Assembly: GCA_916610825.1 (NCBI GenBank)
Contig: OU744446.1
Span: forward strand, 32,960,936-33,024,935
Direction of reading: 5' to 3'
Source of the DNA: Haliclystus octoradiatus
Taxonomy: Eukaryota; Cnidaria; Staurozoa; Stauromedusae; Haliclystidae
Length of the DNA: 64,000 nt
Shown here: positions 48,301 to 62,103 of the stretch, piece by piece
Layout: every line of letters starts with the position of its first letter
Position numbering within the stretch: the stretch's first letter is position 1
Position numbers and translations under genes: made by a program
The notes under the pieces: model-generated
What the model was told of the DNA's origin: nothing
What the model saw: the letters and a program-made list of their open reading frames with translations, nothing else
The model's database searches: none

Positions 48301-49489
48301 ACCAGATGTACGTCAACAATCTCTGGTATGTTTCAATTTGTCCTTTCATGTTTTCGCAAGAAAATGTTCCTTGATGCATTGCCAAATCTGCATTCTTACA
48401 GCATCTTTCCGTTTACCAAATCTCTTTGGATCTATTCGGAACCAATTGCTTGGCTAGATATACCCTGGCGTGCCTGATTGCTATGCTATAACGTAATGCG
48501 AATGCTTAACCGACACGAAATTCACTATGCTTGAGTGACTATCCGGGATAGTGTTTCCATCCTACATTTTAGACGACATGGCCTGTTTACTTATAATTTT
48601 CATCATCGTTCCTGATTTATTGACACATTATATTCATATATTGTTATGTCAATGGCTTTCCAATTCCTTTTAGGATTTATTAAATTTATTGATGTACAGC
48701 TGAATCGCTGTATAAGTGCCATTTATTCTATTGAATTTCATTCTGACCAAATTTCCAAACCATCCTTATCGACGCTTTCGCCAGGAAGAGTTCCGCTACT
48801 TTTGCTATCTATGGTTCGTTGTTACGGATCGGTTTTCCTCTGCGTTTCTGGTTAAATTTGAAACTTTGCGTCTGAACTAAAAGAGTGCCAATCCCCTATC
48901 TTGTTGGATTTCAGATTAGATTCAGATCGACTTTCAGCTTTGGTATAAGACTGGACTGACGGAATATTTTACATTGTTTTTACAGTTTTGACTGCTTTTA
49001 ACTACATTTTTCATTAGATTTAAACCAATATCGTGGCAATTCTTGTTATTAAGATAATGTAGTGCCGACCAATATTAGTAATAATTAATGCTGGTTAAAA
49101 TTGTCAAATTTAAAATCTTTTAAAAAATTTTGTCTTGTATTCCGTGCTTTCAATTGTTGCCTCCTTCACCACCCTTTCAGGACCTAACTCTGTTGCATAA
49201 ATTATTAATCATTTTTATTGCATTTTTCCAGATTTTAACTTCAGCAATATTGAATTTCTCAACATTGTGTTTACGTTGTAGTAATGAAAAACCTTGATTT
49301 ATTTTTCGAATCACAGCTTTGCCTTGAAATTTTTGAAAAAAGGAATCAACCAATCAAATTGCACGATTATGCTAGATTATGAGGCAATATTTTAGAAACA
49401 GCATAAGTGCTTAGAATTTGAAATTCTTGATTAAACGATTTTACCAGGTCTTGACGTTAGACGCAATTGACTGCTGTTTCTCTTTTCAG
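45349..49489. other. Spacer between zinc-finger exons 2 and 3
   Basis: Finger-like 3' remnants end by about 45425. 45540-46520 duplicates 42280-43230. 46900-47200 is repeat R3 (inverted), 47523-47883 is a recombinase remnant, and 48010-48230 duplicates 43280-43500. The 110-150 bp before 49490 match the sequence before 43754. No other exon was seen. Confidence 0.6.
47523..47883 (-). pseudogene. Tyrosine recombinase remnant (DIRS/Crypton-type)
   Basis: The minus strand encodes SIKVYLSAIGTRNVEVG, the SAM-like N-terminal motif of tyrosine recombinases, then CILWAAHTLCIFSISLG (compare LWAAxxLxFFGFLRxGE) and, in another frame, LTVEDMMFKTWMDP with VFKKASKTR (compare LTVxDVxxD...VRLKxSKTD). Order and spacing fit the catalytic domain of eukaryotic retroelement or Crypton recombinases. 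Frameshifts and lack of the catalytic C-terminus show it is a relic. Confidence 0.6.
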
Positions 49490-51030
49490 GTCATAAATGC
49501 AGCAATTGTTTGTTGGTATTTTCTTCTGAAGTATTCTTAAAACGGCATATCTGTTCATACAAAAAACGTACAAAACTGTCATTGAGCATTGCATCAGAGA
49601 AAGTCGCCTGCACAGATAATGTCACAACAGGGCTAACTGCTGCATGTTTTAACAATCCAGCAATCTATGAAAGAACTGAAACAACTAGATTTCAACCTTA
49701 TAAGTGTGAAATTTGTGATAAAGAATTCACTTCTAAAGCTAGCTTAATTGCCCACAAGAGAATTCATACTACAGAAAGACGTTTTACGCAGTCAGCTGAT
49801 TTGCAAGCACCGAGGAAGTTATATAATAATGAAAAACCCCACAAATGTGATGAATGCGTTAAAGAATTCACTACCAAAGGTAGTTTAACTACTCATAAAC
49901 GAATCCATAGTGGAGAAAAAGCTTCTGTGTGTGAAAAATGTGATAAACGGTTTGCGCAGAGCACTGGTTCGATGATACATCAGTTTTGTCATAGTAATGA
50001 AAAACCTCATACATGTGATCAATGCAAGAAAGGATTCATTACCAAACATGATTTAACTTCTCATAAACGAATCCATAGTGGAGAAAGACCTTATGTATGT
50101 GATAAATGTGATAAACGGTTTGCCCAGGTATCTAATTTGAATAAACATAAGAAAATCCATTCTAATGAAAATCGTCATACATGTGATCAATGCAAGAAAG
50201 GATTCATTTCCAATTATGATTTAACTTCTCATAAACGAATCCATAGTGGAGAAAGACCTTATGTATGTGATAAATGTGATAAACGGTTTGCCCAGGTATC
50301 TAATTTGAATAAACATAAGAAAATCCATTCTAATGAAAAACCTCATAAATGTGATCAATGCAATAAAGAGTTCACTGCCAAAGGAACTTTAATTGTTCAT
50401 CAGAGAATCCATGGCGGAGAAAGACCTTTTGTATGCGGGGAATGTAATAAACGGTTTACACGTGCATCTTATTTGAATAAACATAAGATTATCCATACTG
50501 GAGAAAGACCTTATGTATGCGGGAAATGTAATAAACGGTTTGCCCATGCAACTATTTTGCATAGGCATCAGAAAATCCATTCTAATGAAAAACCTCATAA
50601 GTGTTATCAATGCAATAAGAAGTTCAGATTAAAAAGTACTCTAACTGTTCATCAAAGAATCCACAGCGGAGAAACACCTTTTGTGTGCGGAAAATGTGAT
50701 AAACGGTTTGCCCAGAAAGGTGGTTTGACGATACATCAGTTTTGCCATAGTAATGAAAAACCTCACAAATGTGATGAATGTGATAAAGAATTCACATTAA
50801 AAAGTAATTTAACTGTTCATAAACGAAGTCATAGTGGAGAAAGACCTTATGTATGTGGAAACTGTCATAAAGGGTTTACACATTCATCTAATCTGAAGGT
50901 ACATAAAATGTCCCATAGTATGACTAAGGAAAAATCTCATAAATGTGATCAATGCGATAAAGAATTCACATTTAAAGCTAATTTAACTGTTCATAAACGA
51001 AGTCATAGCGGAGAAAGAATTAGCAGATAG
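49490..51030 (+). CDS. Gene C zinc-finger exon 3 of 5, about 16 fingers
   Basis: The acceptor GTTTCTCTTTTCAG, phase-1 start GTCATAAATGCAGC and 1541 bp give a 718-residue protein with exons 1-3. The first 80 codons are almost the same as in exon 43754. A C2HC knuckle is followed by about 15 C2H2 fingers; two consecutive 168-bp two-finger units (the second starting near 50170) are almost identical to each other and to units in exon 60485. The frame ends early at GERISR-stop. Compared with exon 43754 the last fingers are missing and persist as a decayed remnant downstream. Confidence 0.87.
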
Positions 51031-51400
<370 letters not shown>

Positions 51401-51614
51401 GTACAATTTACAAGAAGAAATCTACTACTATTGACACAAACTATCTGCTCATCAAAAGATTCATGCTTATGATTCTTGTTTAAATTTATGACATTTTTTC
51501 ATGTTACAATCAATTGTTTTAAGAAGTGTTTCATTAAACTATTGAACATTGCGTGTTTGTTTCCTGACTGTTATGTGTGATCATCCCATTAACCATCTAC
51601 ATATTAGTATAGGG

Positions 51615-52163
51615 TATAGACTTACATAGACTGCTGATTCCATTGCCAAACTTCATGGAAAACACATAGCGACCATGGGCATCCATAATGGCTGACGCAA
51701 AGTACCAAAACAGAGGCTTGAAAACCGCAAAATTTCAAGCCACTTTTTGAGCAATTTTTGTTTCTAAATGAAGCAGGATTTTTTTATAAGAGTTCTTTAT
51801 GACTAGCAATTTCAAGTTGCATCATACATGAGTTAAAATATTTATCTTTAATCTCATTTGAAAGTAAATGTCGTTTTTTTTTTCATTTTTATATTTCCTT
51901 GTCTCGTGTCGGTGTGATTTTAAATTATTGATAAATATTTGAATATAATTGTGATCCCATGAACTTATTTGACTTATTTAAACTATCTTTCTATGACATA
52001 TTGAGAACATATTGTTTAGAGTTTAGGTTACAAAAGAGTTTATAAGAGAGATCAAATAATTTTGAAAATGTCAATGAGGAGAGCGCTGAAATAAGTCCCT
52101 TGTGTCAGCTATCTTTGTTCCCCCATGTTGCACATTTTCGTCAGCAGTCTATGTAAGTCTATG
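51615..52163. mobile_element. hAT-type non-autonomous element
   Basis: 549 bp with inverted ends TATAGACTTACATAGACTGC and GCAGTCTATGTAAGTCTATG, flanked by an exact 8-bp duplication GTATAGGG (51607-51614 and 52164-52171). No coding frame. Confidence 0.88.
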
Positions 52164-52171
52164 GTATAGGG

Positions 52172-54804
52172 TTACCACTCACTTGCCATGTTTGTATTTC
52201 TATTCACTAAACGAGAAAAAGTTGATATACACAAGTGAAGCCCCAAAACATCACAAGCTCCTGAGCAAGTGATTTTTAGCTTCCACGAATGTCTCCCTAC
52301 TTTTTGAATACAAGCATTTGCAAGCTTGTGGGAACCCTTTTCTAAAATGAAACAACCGTTGAAATGTAATTAGACGTTTAATTTTTAATTCACAATTTAA
52401 AATTCAATTTCAGTTCATAACAAAGGGAATTCTACAGGAATGTTGACAACTGTTGAATAAAGAAATACAGATGCAATAGCATCTGTAATATAAATTAACA
52501 TGTACAATAGTTCCCTAGGAAAATAATGTACAAATTGTTATTTAAATTTCAGGTTTACATTGAAACAGTGTAGCCTATAATTGTCTTTCATTCTGTGTTT
52601 TTAGTTTGCATGCTGCACAGCCAATAACTCCTTTACTATGCTTTTCAATAATCATACACATCTTGAACAAAATATAATTTTGTAAATCGTTGCCTTAATT
52701 GAGATATTCATTGGATTTTTATCGTAAAGTAATGATTTTTATATTTTATCACAGATTAAACTTTTTGAAGCTGGCGCTTTTTCCGGGTTTGCGAAGCCAT
52801 GTTTTACCTTAAGATTTCATGAATGCTCTTTCGACCAATCAGATCGCAGAAAGCCATTGTGATCTTTTAGAATGACCATTGATAGCATAGTAACCATTAG
52901 AGAGATTTCCATGTCAAATATATTTAGAGATGTTTAAAAAGAGACTATCTGTGGTATAGCACTAATTGTGAGAATGCAGTTATGTAGCTTCTTCATTAGA
53001 TATAAAATTGAAGTTAACATTTGCTTTAAAATAACACCAAGATATTTGGATAGATAGACAGACAGACAGACAGTTGTATGTTAAACTAAACAAATTACAC
53101 TAATGCAAATAAATTTTGCAAATTATGCTAACAAATCTACAGATTATAAAACTATAAAAAAACTATATAGCACAATTGGATAATTCGTCATTAAACTTGC
53201 CATCTTGTTTACACATATTATTTGGCATTGATGCGTGGATGGTTGTCTCTTTTTATTTGACTCATATCTAATATGACCTAATTGGTAGCCCCCACTAGTC
53301 ATGTACCAGTCACACTGTTAATCTAGTGTGAATTCCTATAATACTTCCCCTGCCAAAAAAATCCACGAGTCCATGAACTTTGTGATGAACATATATTTTA
53401 AGTTCATTAACAGTTCATAAACAGTCACAAAGAAATCATGAACACTGCATGGACTGGTTCATAAATGTGAAATTGCTTGAAAGTTCTTGAACAGTTCATG
53501 AACTTTGAGCAATTTCGCGTTCATAAACTCATGAACTTTCTTCGCAGTGGTTACCACCTTTGGTCTCTTTTGGGGTGTGGAATGGAGGGCAAATAATGCA
53601 AAACAAACAACAACTTTTGATTGAGTCAAATTTCTACGGTTTAATTTTAACTTCTATTTTGGTAATATATTGAAATGTTAGCAAAAGCATTTGATGTAAT
53701 AGGTTATCATCTAAACCTACAAATGTGGAATTGTGCATGTGTGTGTGATGTGTATGTGTGTTGTCCAATTTTTCTCTGCTTTGTCATTTTAATGCCTATA
53801 TTGAATATTTGGCTTGAGTGCTAGGTTGATGGATATTGATAGATTACCCAAACGTATTAACACTGATACAGACCTGTCACCCCAAACCCAAGCACAATTC
53901 ACATTGCTCAGTCAGTTGAGTACCTAATATACTTATAGTACCATAATTTCAGCAGAGATAGGGAAGGGAATTTGCTGTCCCTTTTTATTACCAAAATGAT
54001 GGTCCCATAAAAATGCGCAAAATTGTCAGTAGAGTGATAAGTTACTGATAACCTAATAAATAAGAAACATACTAAATATAATGTGCGAAAACCACCCCTT
54101 AGTGTGCAACCAATCATTATATCAACTTCTAAATCAAACTCAAAATTTCTAAATAACCAATAGAAATATCAATATATATAAAACAAATAAAATAATTTAG
54201 TCGAAGTCAAATTCTCCTAGCGAACTAGACAAAAATGGCAAGACTGATTACCACACCCACATAAGAGAGTCATGCACACTGCGAATTCATAAAAATTCAT
54301 AAAAATCACACTCGCCAATTCTCACGTGACCAATAAGATCTTAGTGTCCATCACTCGATCCGCTGACCATTTATACAATATAGCACTTGCCATGTTGGAC
54401 AACTCAAAATATAGTCATCAGTTTAACCTCAGTTAAAATGAATCATTTTAGCCACAAATAACAAGAAATGATAAAATATTTAGTATGTTTTTTAGCTTCC
54501 GTGTATTACTGTGTCTAAATTGACCTTTCAAAACTTAACCCGCCTCGACCTATACACACAGTCCTATAGTTTTTCTATAGTTAACTATAGCGCATGTGCA
54601 TAACATCCCATTGTTCGTAACAATTGAGCATGTGTAGAATATTGCTCCCCTATAATACCGTCTGTGTGCACAGTCACTTGTACAAAAGAGCGGAATACAT
54701 TCTCCAATCAATGTTTAAAAATGAAAACATTCTTTGAAAACATATCACTTTGGTGTCAAGCGTTTGCAAATGTTATAGTTTTTGTTATCTTTTGTTGAAT
54801 AAAC
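52172..54804. other. Spacer between zinc-finger exons 3 and 4, first part
   Basis: No exon. 53270-53620 is a diverged copy of 45885-46010 that carries the TTCATGAA element below. A GACA run lies at 53055-53071. The rest is AT-rich and without features I can support. Confidence 0.5.
53347..53550. mobile_element. TTCATGAA-family miniature element, copy with empty site
   Basis: 204 bp from CCCCTGCCAAAAAAATCCAC to CTTTCTTCGCAGTGG, rich in TTCATGAAC palindromes. It interrupts the word AATACTTACC, which is intact in the paralogous spacers at 42478 and 45940, with TT repeated on both sides. Confidence 0.8.
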
Positions 54805-55341
54805 ATGGCACCGCCTCAATCTCGTCGCAGAGCCTACAACGCAAACCTTGAAGTTCAAGTTGCTGAATTTTCTGAGCAGTCAAATGATTGTGTTGGATCT
54901 AGACAGTTTGATGTTATCAAGAAATTAGCTTGCGATTGGCGGAAGAGAAAGATCAATGTTAACAAAATTCCCAGGGCAAAACAAGCTAATCGTGTAGCAA
55001 TGTACAAATGGCCTGAATTGGAGAATTCAGCTATTCTGGGGAAAATGTAGTAGGTGTTCAAAATCTATGTTGATACACAAACTTTGCATCCGTTTTAAAA
55101 CTGAAGTTGCACAGAAATTGTCTCAAGACTTAATGTAGAACATACACAAAAAGAAAAATTCGAAAGCTGCACATATAGACCTTATTGCGCAATGGGTCCG
55201 TGGTTGCTGAAAGCTCTTCCTACTCCAATAGTCACTCATTATTTGAAAAAATATGGAGTTTCAAATGCTATGGGTGGCACTGAGGACAATGTAATATTGG
55301 AGGATGATAGTAGCGAAAGTAATTTCAATTTGCCCTGGCAC
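54805..55341 (+). pseudogene. pogo/Tigger-like transposase, core deleted
   Basis: ATG at 54805 opens an 81-residue frame with RRRAYNANLEVQVAEF and CDWRKRKINVNKIPR, the N-terminal helix-turn-helix DNA-binding region of pogo/Tigger-like (CENP-B-like) transposases. After a stop, 55165-55340 encodes, with shifts, DLIAQWV and LKALPTPIVTHYLKKYGVSN followed by a GTEDN word, the typical C-terminal end of the same transposases. The DDE catalytic core between them is gone (about 100 bp instead of about 900). It is an internally deleted relic. Confidence 0.75.
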
Positions 55342-56189
55342 CTTAGATCTGTGGCGGTCATTATCTCAATTTTAGCCTACATTAATTTCATTTTAAAACT
55401 TACCATTTCGTCAAGAAATCAAGATTTTCATTGCAAAGTTTTCTTTTCATCGCAGTGATTAAGCTATAAAGGACTATCTGTACTGATTCGTCATTGAGAC
55501 GTACATAAGTCGCGAAAATAAAAAATATGGAAATAAATGTAAAAATACTTAATATATAAATCGACAAGAGTATTAAATAAGAGGATAATTGCTTGTAAAC
55601 AGTATTATTGTCTTTGTACTCAATCTCATATTATTATTTTTTTTGAAGGGCCACTACTGTATTTTGATATAATATGATTATACATAATGATTAATGTCTA
55701 ATTCATTTGATATGCCATATTATACTAAAAAATGTATCCATTTTACTATTCCATTCGTCCATTTATCCATTATATTTCAATTCCAGCGTGCCTGGATTGT
55801 AAAACTATAACTTCTTTCAACAAATAGGATTAAATTAGCATCTAACTTGGGGAAGAGCCTGACCACATTTACCTAATTTGGACATTACTCCCTATGCTAT
55901 CTCTCTTGCCCCAGATTTCTGAAAATAACACTACGTTAAACAATCTATGGTGACACATACAAAACTTTCCTAAATTACCTAAATTGTAACTACATACAAC
56001 ATAAATAGAACTTGAACTACAATTGATCAGATCTGTAGTGTTTGCATCACTATCGTGATGTAAGCGAGTTCTATAAAAGCGCTTATTGATGAACATGTTG
56101 ATGCATTTAATCTTGTCATTATGTTTTCTTGAATAAACAGTTTTAAGATCTTGATGTTAGAGACAATTGATTACTGTTTCTCTTTTCAG
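55342..56189. other. Spacer before zinc-finger exon 4
   Basis: AT-rich with no recognised exon. The last 40 bp (TCTTGATGTTAG, then the C/T tract) match the sequence before the other zinc-finger exons. Confidence 0.5.
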
Positions 56190-57811
56190 GTCATAAATGC
56201 AGTTACTGCCTGTCAGTGTTTTCTTCTGAACTATTCTTAAAACGGCATCTTTGTTATTGCAAAAAACGTCCAAAACTGCCTTTGAGCATTGCAGCAAAGC
56301 AAGATGACTGCACAGATAATGTCACGACGGGGAACACGGCTGCGTGCTTTAGAAAACCAGCAATCCACAGAAAATCTGATACAACTAGATGTCAACCGTA
56401 TAAATGTGAAATTTGTAATAAAGAATTTACTTCTGAAAGAAATATAAATTCCCACAAGAGGATTCATGTCTCAGAAAACCCTTTCCAGTGTCTAAATTGT
56501 GATAAACATTTTACGCAAGAAACTGATCTGCAGACGCATATGAAAATCCATAGTAATGAAAAACCTCATAAATGTGATCAATGCGATAAAGAATTTACAT
56601 TAAAAGGTAATTTATCACGTCATAGAAGAATCCATACTGGAGATAGTCCTCATAAATGTGATCAATGCGAGAAAGTATTTTCAACGAAAGATAATTTAAT
56701 TCGTCATAAACAAATCTATTCTAGCGATAGATATATAGGAGGTTGTTTAAATAGAAATAAATCATGCCATCGTAAAGGAGAACCTTATACATGTGATCAA
56801 TGCAATAAAGAATTCACTACGAAAAGTAACTTCACTCTTCATAAACGAATCCATACCGGTGAAAGACCTTACCTATGTAATATATGCAACAAAGCTTTTA
56901 CTCGATTAGGTAGTTTGAATATGCACAAGTTATACCATCTACAAGGTGATGAAAGAGCTTATAAATGTACTTTATGCGATAAGAATTTTATAAGTAACTA
57001 TTCATTAACTGTACATGAACGTCTTCATACTGGAAAACTACCTTACCAATGTCAAGAATGTGGAAAACGTTTTAATCGACCTCATTATTTGAAGATACAC
57101 GAAATATCCCATAAAAAAGAAAAACCTTTTAAATGTGATATATGCAATAAAGACTTTGCTACTAGTGAATACTTAACTCTTCATAAACGAATCCACACTG
57201 GAGAAAGACCTTACATATGTGAAGTATGCAATAAAGATTTTACTCGATTAAGTAGTTTAAGTATACACAAATCTTACCATCATGATGGAATAGCTTATAT
57301 ATGTAATGTATGCGATAAGAAGTTTATAACTAACTATTTACTAACTGAACACAAACGTATTCATACAGGTGAAAAACCATACGCATGTAAAGAATGTGGT
57401 AAAGAATTTACTCAATCGAATTGTATGAAGATACACGAAATGTCTCATCAAAAAGAAAAACCTTATAACTGTGAGAAATGTAACAAAGGTTTTACAGTTA
57501 AGGGCAGTTTAATTATACATATGAGAACCCACACTGGAGAAAAACCTTATGTATGTGATATATGTAACAAAAACTTTAGTCAATTGTGTAGTTTAAAGGC
57601 ACATAAACTGTCCCATAGTAATGAAAAGCCTTTTAAATGCGATCTGTGCGATAAAGAATTCACTACAAAAGGTAATTTATCTATACACACACGAATTCAT
57701 ACTGGAGAGAAACCTTACAAGTGTCAACAATGTGGAAAAAGGTTTACTCAATTGAATGGTTTGAATAGACATGAAATGTCTCATAACAAAAAAAAATCTT
57801 TCAAGTGTTAA
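56190..57811 (+). CDS. Gene C zinc-finger exon 4 of 5, about 17 fingers
   Basis: The acceptor GTTTCTCTTTTCAG, phase-1 start GTCATAAATGCAGTTACTG and 1622 bp give a 745-residue protein with exons 1-3. It opens with the C2HC knuckle CSYCLSVF...HLC, followed by about 16 C2H2 fingers with intact ligands (one ends HKQIY, losing its last His). This is the most diverged and best-kept of the five arrays: finger helices differ from one another, with no identical 168-bp units. Stop TAA at 57809. Confidence 0.9.
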
Positions 57812-60484
57812 CTTGTAGCAAAATGTTTACATCTAGGCATAGTTCAGTTGTATATGTGCATATAACTACTATCTGTTCATCAATAGATTGTTTCTGAGAT
57901 CTAAATATATATGATATTTAATAATGTGTTGAAGTACAATTAATTGTTTGTTACCTGATTGATACGGGTGCCCTCCTCATTAGCCATCTAAATGTCATCT
58001 TTCTCTTATTCCACTCATATTGTTATTGCCCGATAAATTCAATTATCCGGCCTATCCTTTTTCAGTTTTTATATTTTTTTTCCTTATCCTTTTTTATTTC
58101 CGCAAAGAATAAGGACATCACGTGCACTATTACTCAGCTCATTTCTGTTATCCACCCTGTGAAATTGATTTGAGAGCGATCTGAGCAGAAATGTATTTTG
58201 AACATCCAACCTCAGTTTTTCAAATATATTTAAGAGGAGATATATTTGAAGAACAATTTGATTTCAAAAGTTGATCTGAATATCTATCAAAATATACCAA
58301 ACACATCAAGGGTACTTTTATTGACGATTTTGCAGGTCAAACAATATAAAAAATTAAATTTTTCTTCAAAAACGTGCTCTTTGACAGAAATGAACAATGA
58401 ATGTGGCAAAATGTTATTATTATGGTCAGTTATGTTGTTTTTTTGCTCATGAATGTTCATCGATGCACTCTACATCTCCAAAAGATGAAACAGAAAATAA
58501 TACAATTAATTATTGTAATCTTCAAATTAATTTAATTTTTATTCAATTGTTTTTGCTATAAACTATAAAGCATATCTTGATGATCCTAGAGATAATTTGC
58601 CAGAAATTTCTTAGAGTCAGATATGAAACAATCGCAACACTTTTAGTTGCACACAGAAAACAGATATTAGGGTTTTCATTTATTGCGATTAAAATTCACA
58701 GAATTCCGAACAATAGACATATGCTATGGCCCTCCATTTGCGATTATCTCTTCAAAACTAAATAGAATCATTAGGACGCTATATAGATTTATTTTGATGA
58801 ATTTCTGAAATTTTAAATCAGATAAAATCTCGCTAACTTCTTACGGCCAGAGCGTGAGATTGCTGTATAATTCATTCATTTTTAACTAGATTTTCCTTTG
58901 CAAGTGCAATGCATTTTTTGCTTTGTCATTCTCATTTCAACAAAATTCTGATTCATAACCAATGAAGTCCAGACTTCTCCCTCGTTTGACTTGCACAAAG
59001 AGAGAACTGTTACTCCAGGTGGACGACCTCTCTACCACTGAAGAAAGACAAACTCATTTAACCAAGTCCAAAAACCTGCAGGCAACCTACCAAACCAAAG
59101 GATCATAATATTACAAAACCTTATCACACTAACCCCGAGCAAGTGTCCCTTTTCCCTTTTCATTCTATCCAACGAACCTGAAGGACTCTTCCCGTCTGAC
59201 ATTCGATTGCAGTTGAGACATGCCCCGACCCCTTGTTTCTCTCCCAATCTAGAATAATTGGAATTTCATTGAACCACTCCCCTGTCAAAAAAGTTTAACG
59301 TTCATGAACTCCTGAACTGTTTTTCGCAGGGTCTATGCGTGCCACCTTCCCTCGCTTTTCTATATACTTGATCCCCTATGTCACTGTCCTATTTACCACT
59401 GTACTGAACGTTAAACGCGCCCAATTTTCGGTTCTTGAACAAATCATGAAAAATTGGAACCATTTAACATTTATGAACTCCTGAACTGTTTTTCGCAGGT
59501 TCGTTGCTTTTCACCCCTTCCATCGCTTGCCCATCGCTTTTCTAGATACTTTGAGGATCCCCAATCTCCCCGTACTATCTACCATTCAGCATGACTCCTT
59601 GTAGCATGACAAAATATTAAGGAACTGATGTTTCCAAGAAAAATAAATTACAACTCAAAATTCAAATAAAAATGGCCACGGTAAGCCCCTGATGACAGCC
59701 GTTCCAAGCCAACCCCCTGGTGCCCACAAATGGACCAAAAAGGTATCAAGAACCATTTACATCCCTTCGAATGTCTAGTTAATTTGATCTGCCTTATTAT
59801 ATGATTTGTAAAATTACATGATATGTCCATTCTACTTTATCAATAATGCACTTCCAACCTTCATTGTAAAACTCTCATTTTCTAACAAAATCAAAGCAGC
59901 GAATAGCCTGTCCATCTTTACGTGATTAGACAGGATCCCCCCTTGCTATCTTTCCTACCCTATATATATTTCGTGAACCAACACTGCATAAAAATAATTC
60001 ATGGTAAAACATTCCTCACTTACTTTCATCGACTCAATTATAACTACTACAAGATAACAACATTTTACTTCTATTTCTGAGAAATCGCTGTCGATGCATT
60101 CAATCTTATTTAAAAGTTGTTGTGCCGTATTCCGGTAGACAAATTATAAATTACTTGACACAAATTCGAACGCCTGACGCATTCTTTGATATAAATGTAT
60201 CTGAGACTTGCCTTGGATCTTCATTGAGTGCAAAACCAATAATGCAATATTGAGTTGTTATTACCTATAATATAACTGTTTATTGATTTAACTCTCTCAT
60301 GATGATTTGGAACAGACATTTTCACCACATTTTGATGAACATCTATCCTCACATACTTTCTGCGTGAAGTATCTACACAATATTTATCACCAGTAATTGG
60401 AGAATATAAATTTTAAATTTCTTGTATAATCAATTTTTCAAGATCTTGATGTTACAGACAATTTACTGTCGTTTCTCTTTTCAG
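57812..60484. other. Spacer between zinc-finger exons 4 and 5
   Basis: No exon. A finger-free 3' tail up to about 57960 resembles those of the other copies. 58880-58970 resembles 38825-38930. TTCATGAA-family ends lie at 59277-59329 and 59402-59501. The last 45 bp match the sequence before the other zinc-finger exons. Confidence 0.5.
59277..59501. mobile_element. TTCATGAA-family ends, two pieces
   Basis: 59277-59329 and 59402-59501 both end in ATGAACTCCTGAACTGTTTT followed by TCGCAGG, the family's right terminus. The second also has GAACGTTAAACGCGCCCAAT near its left. They look like a solo end and a short copy. Confidence 0.65.
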
Positions 60485-62103
60485 GTCATAAATGCAGTTA
60501 TTGTCTGTCAGTGTTTTCTTCTGAAGTATTCTTAAAACGGCATATTTGCTATTGCAGAAAACGTTCAATCCTGCCTTTGAGCATTGCAGCAGGGAAAGAT
60601 GACTGCACAGATAATATCACGGCCGGGCTAAGCTCTGGATATTTTAACAATCCAGCAATCTACGGAAGAACTGAAAAAGCTAGAATTCAACCTGATAAAC
60701 GTGGAATTGGTAATAAAGAATTCACTTCTAAAGCTAGCTTAATTGCCCACAAGAGAATTCATACTAGGGAAAGACGTTCTACGCAGTCAGCTGATTTGCA
60801 CGCACGGAGGAAGTTCTATAATAATGAAAATCGTCATACATGTGATCAATGCAAGAAAGGATTCATTACCAATTATGATTTAACTTCTCATAAACGAATC
60901 CATAGTGGAGAAAGACCTTATGTATGTGATAAATGTGATAAACGGTTTGCCCAGGTATCTAATTTGAATAAACATAAGAAAATCCATTTTAATGAAAATC
61001 GTCATACATGTGATCAATGCAAGAAAGGATTCATTACCAAACATGATTTAATTTCTCATAAACGAACCCATAGTGGAGAAAGACCTTATGTATGTGATAA
61101 ATGTAATAAACGGTTTGCCCAGGTATCTAATTTGAATAAACATAAGAAAATCCATTCTAATGAAAATCGTCATACATGTGATCAATGCAAGAAAGGATTC
61201 ATTACCAAACATGATTTAATTTCTCATAAACGAACCCATAGTGGAGAAAGACCTTATGTATGTGATAAATGTAATAAACGGTTTGCCCAGGTATCTAATT
61301 TGAATAAACATAAGAAAATCCATTCTAATGAAAATCGTCATACATGTGATCAATGCAAGAAAGGATTCATTACCAATTATGATTTAACTTCTCATAAACG
61401 AATCCATAGTGGAGAAAGACCTTATGTATGTGATAAATGTGATAAACGGTTTGCCCAGGTATCTAATTTGAATAAACATAAGAAAATCCATTCTAATGAA
61501 AAACCTCATAAATGTGATCAATGCGATAAAGAATTCTGCAGAAAAGATAATTTAGCCGTGCATATGCGAATTCATAGTGGAGAAAGACCTTATGTATCTG
61601 ATAAATGTGATGAACGGTTTGCCCAGGCAGCTCATTTGAATACACATAAGAAAATCCATACTAATGAAAAACCTCATAAATGTGATCAATGCGATAAAGA
61701 ATTCTCTACAAAAGGTAATTTAGCTATGCACATGCTAATCCATACTGGAGAAAGACCTCACAAATGTGATATATGCAACAAAGATTTTAATCACTTGAGC
61801 AATTTAAATATGCACAAATTATATCATTGTAATGATAGATGTTATAAATGTGACTTATGCGCTAAAAAATTTATAACTAGCCGTCTGCTTGCTGAACATA
61901 AACTTATCCATGCTGGCGAAAAACCATTCAAATGTGAAGAATGTGGAAAGGATTTTACTCAGTCGAGTTATTTGCATATGCATGAAAGATTCCATGAAAA
62001 AGAAAAACCTTTTAAATGTGAGAAATGTAACAAAGGTTTTACAGTTAAGCGTAATTTAATTATGCAAGTTGCGATAAATGTGAAAAAAGTTTCGCTCAAA
62101 TGA
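60485..62103 (+). CDS. Gene C zinc-finger exon 5 of 5, with 168-bp repeats and a truncated end
   Basis: The acceptor CGTTTCTCTTTTCAG, phase-1 start GTCATAAATGCAGTTATTG and 1619 bp give a 744-residue protein with exons 1-3. After the C2HC knuckle, the next finger has lost both cysteines (DKRGIGNKEF). Four nearly identical 168-bp units follow (starts 60831, 60999, 61167, 61335), each with fingers of the type KKGFIT..DL.SHKR and KRFAQVSNLNKHKKIH. About seven varied fingers then follow, one with Cys to Ser (YVSDKC). Near 62065 a deletion joins LIM to the next finger out of frame, so the last finger (CDKCEKSFAQMTSL in the other frame) is lost. Confidence 0.86.
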
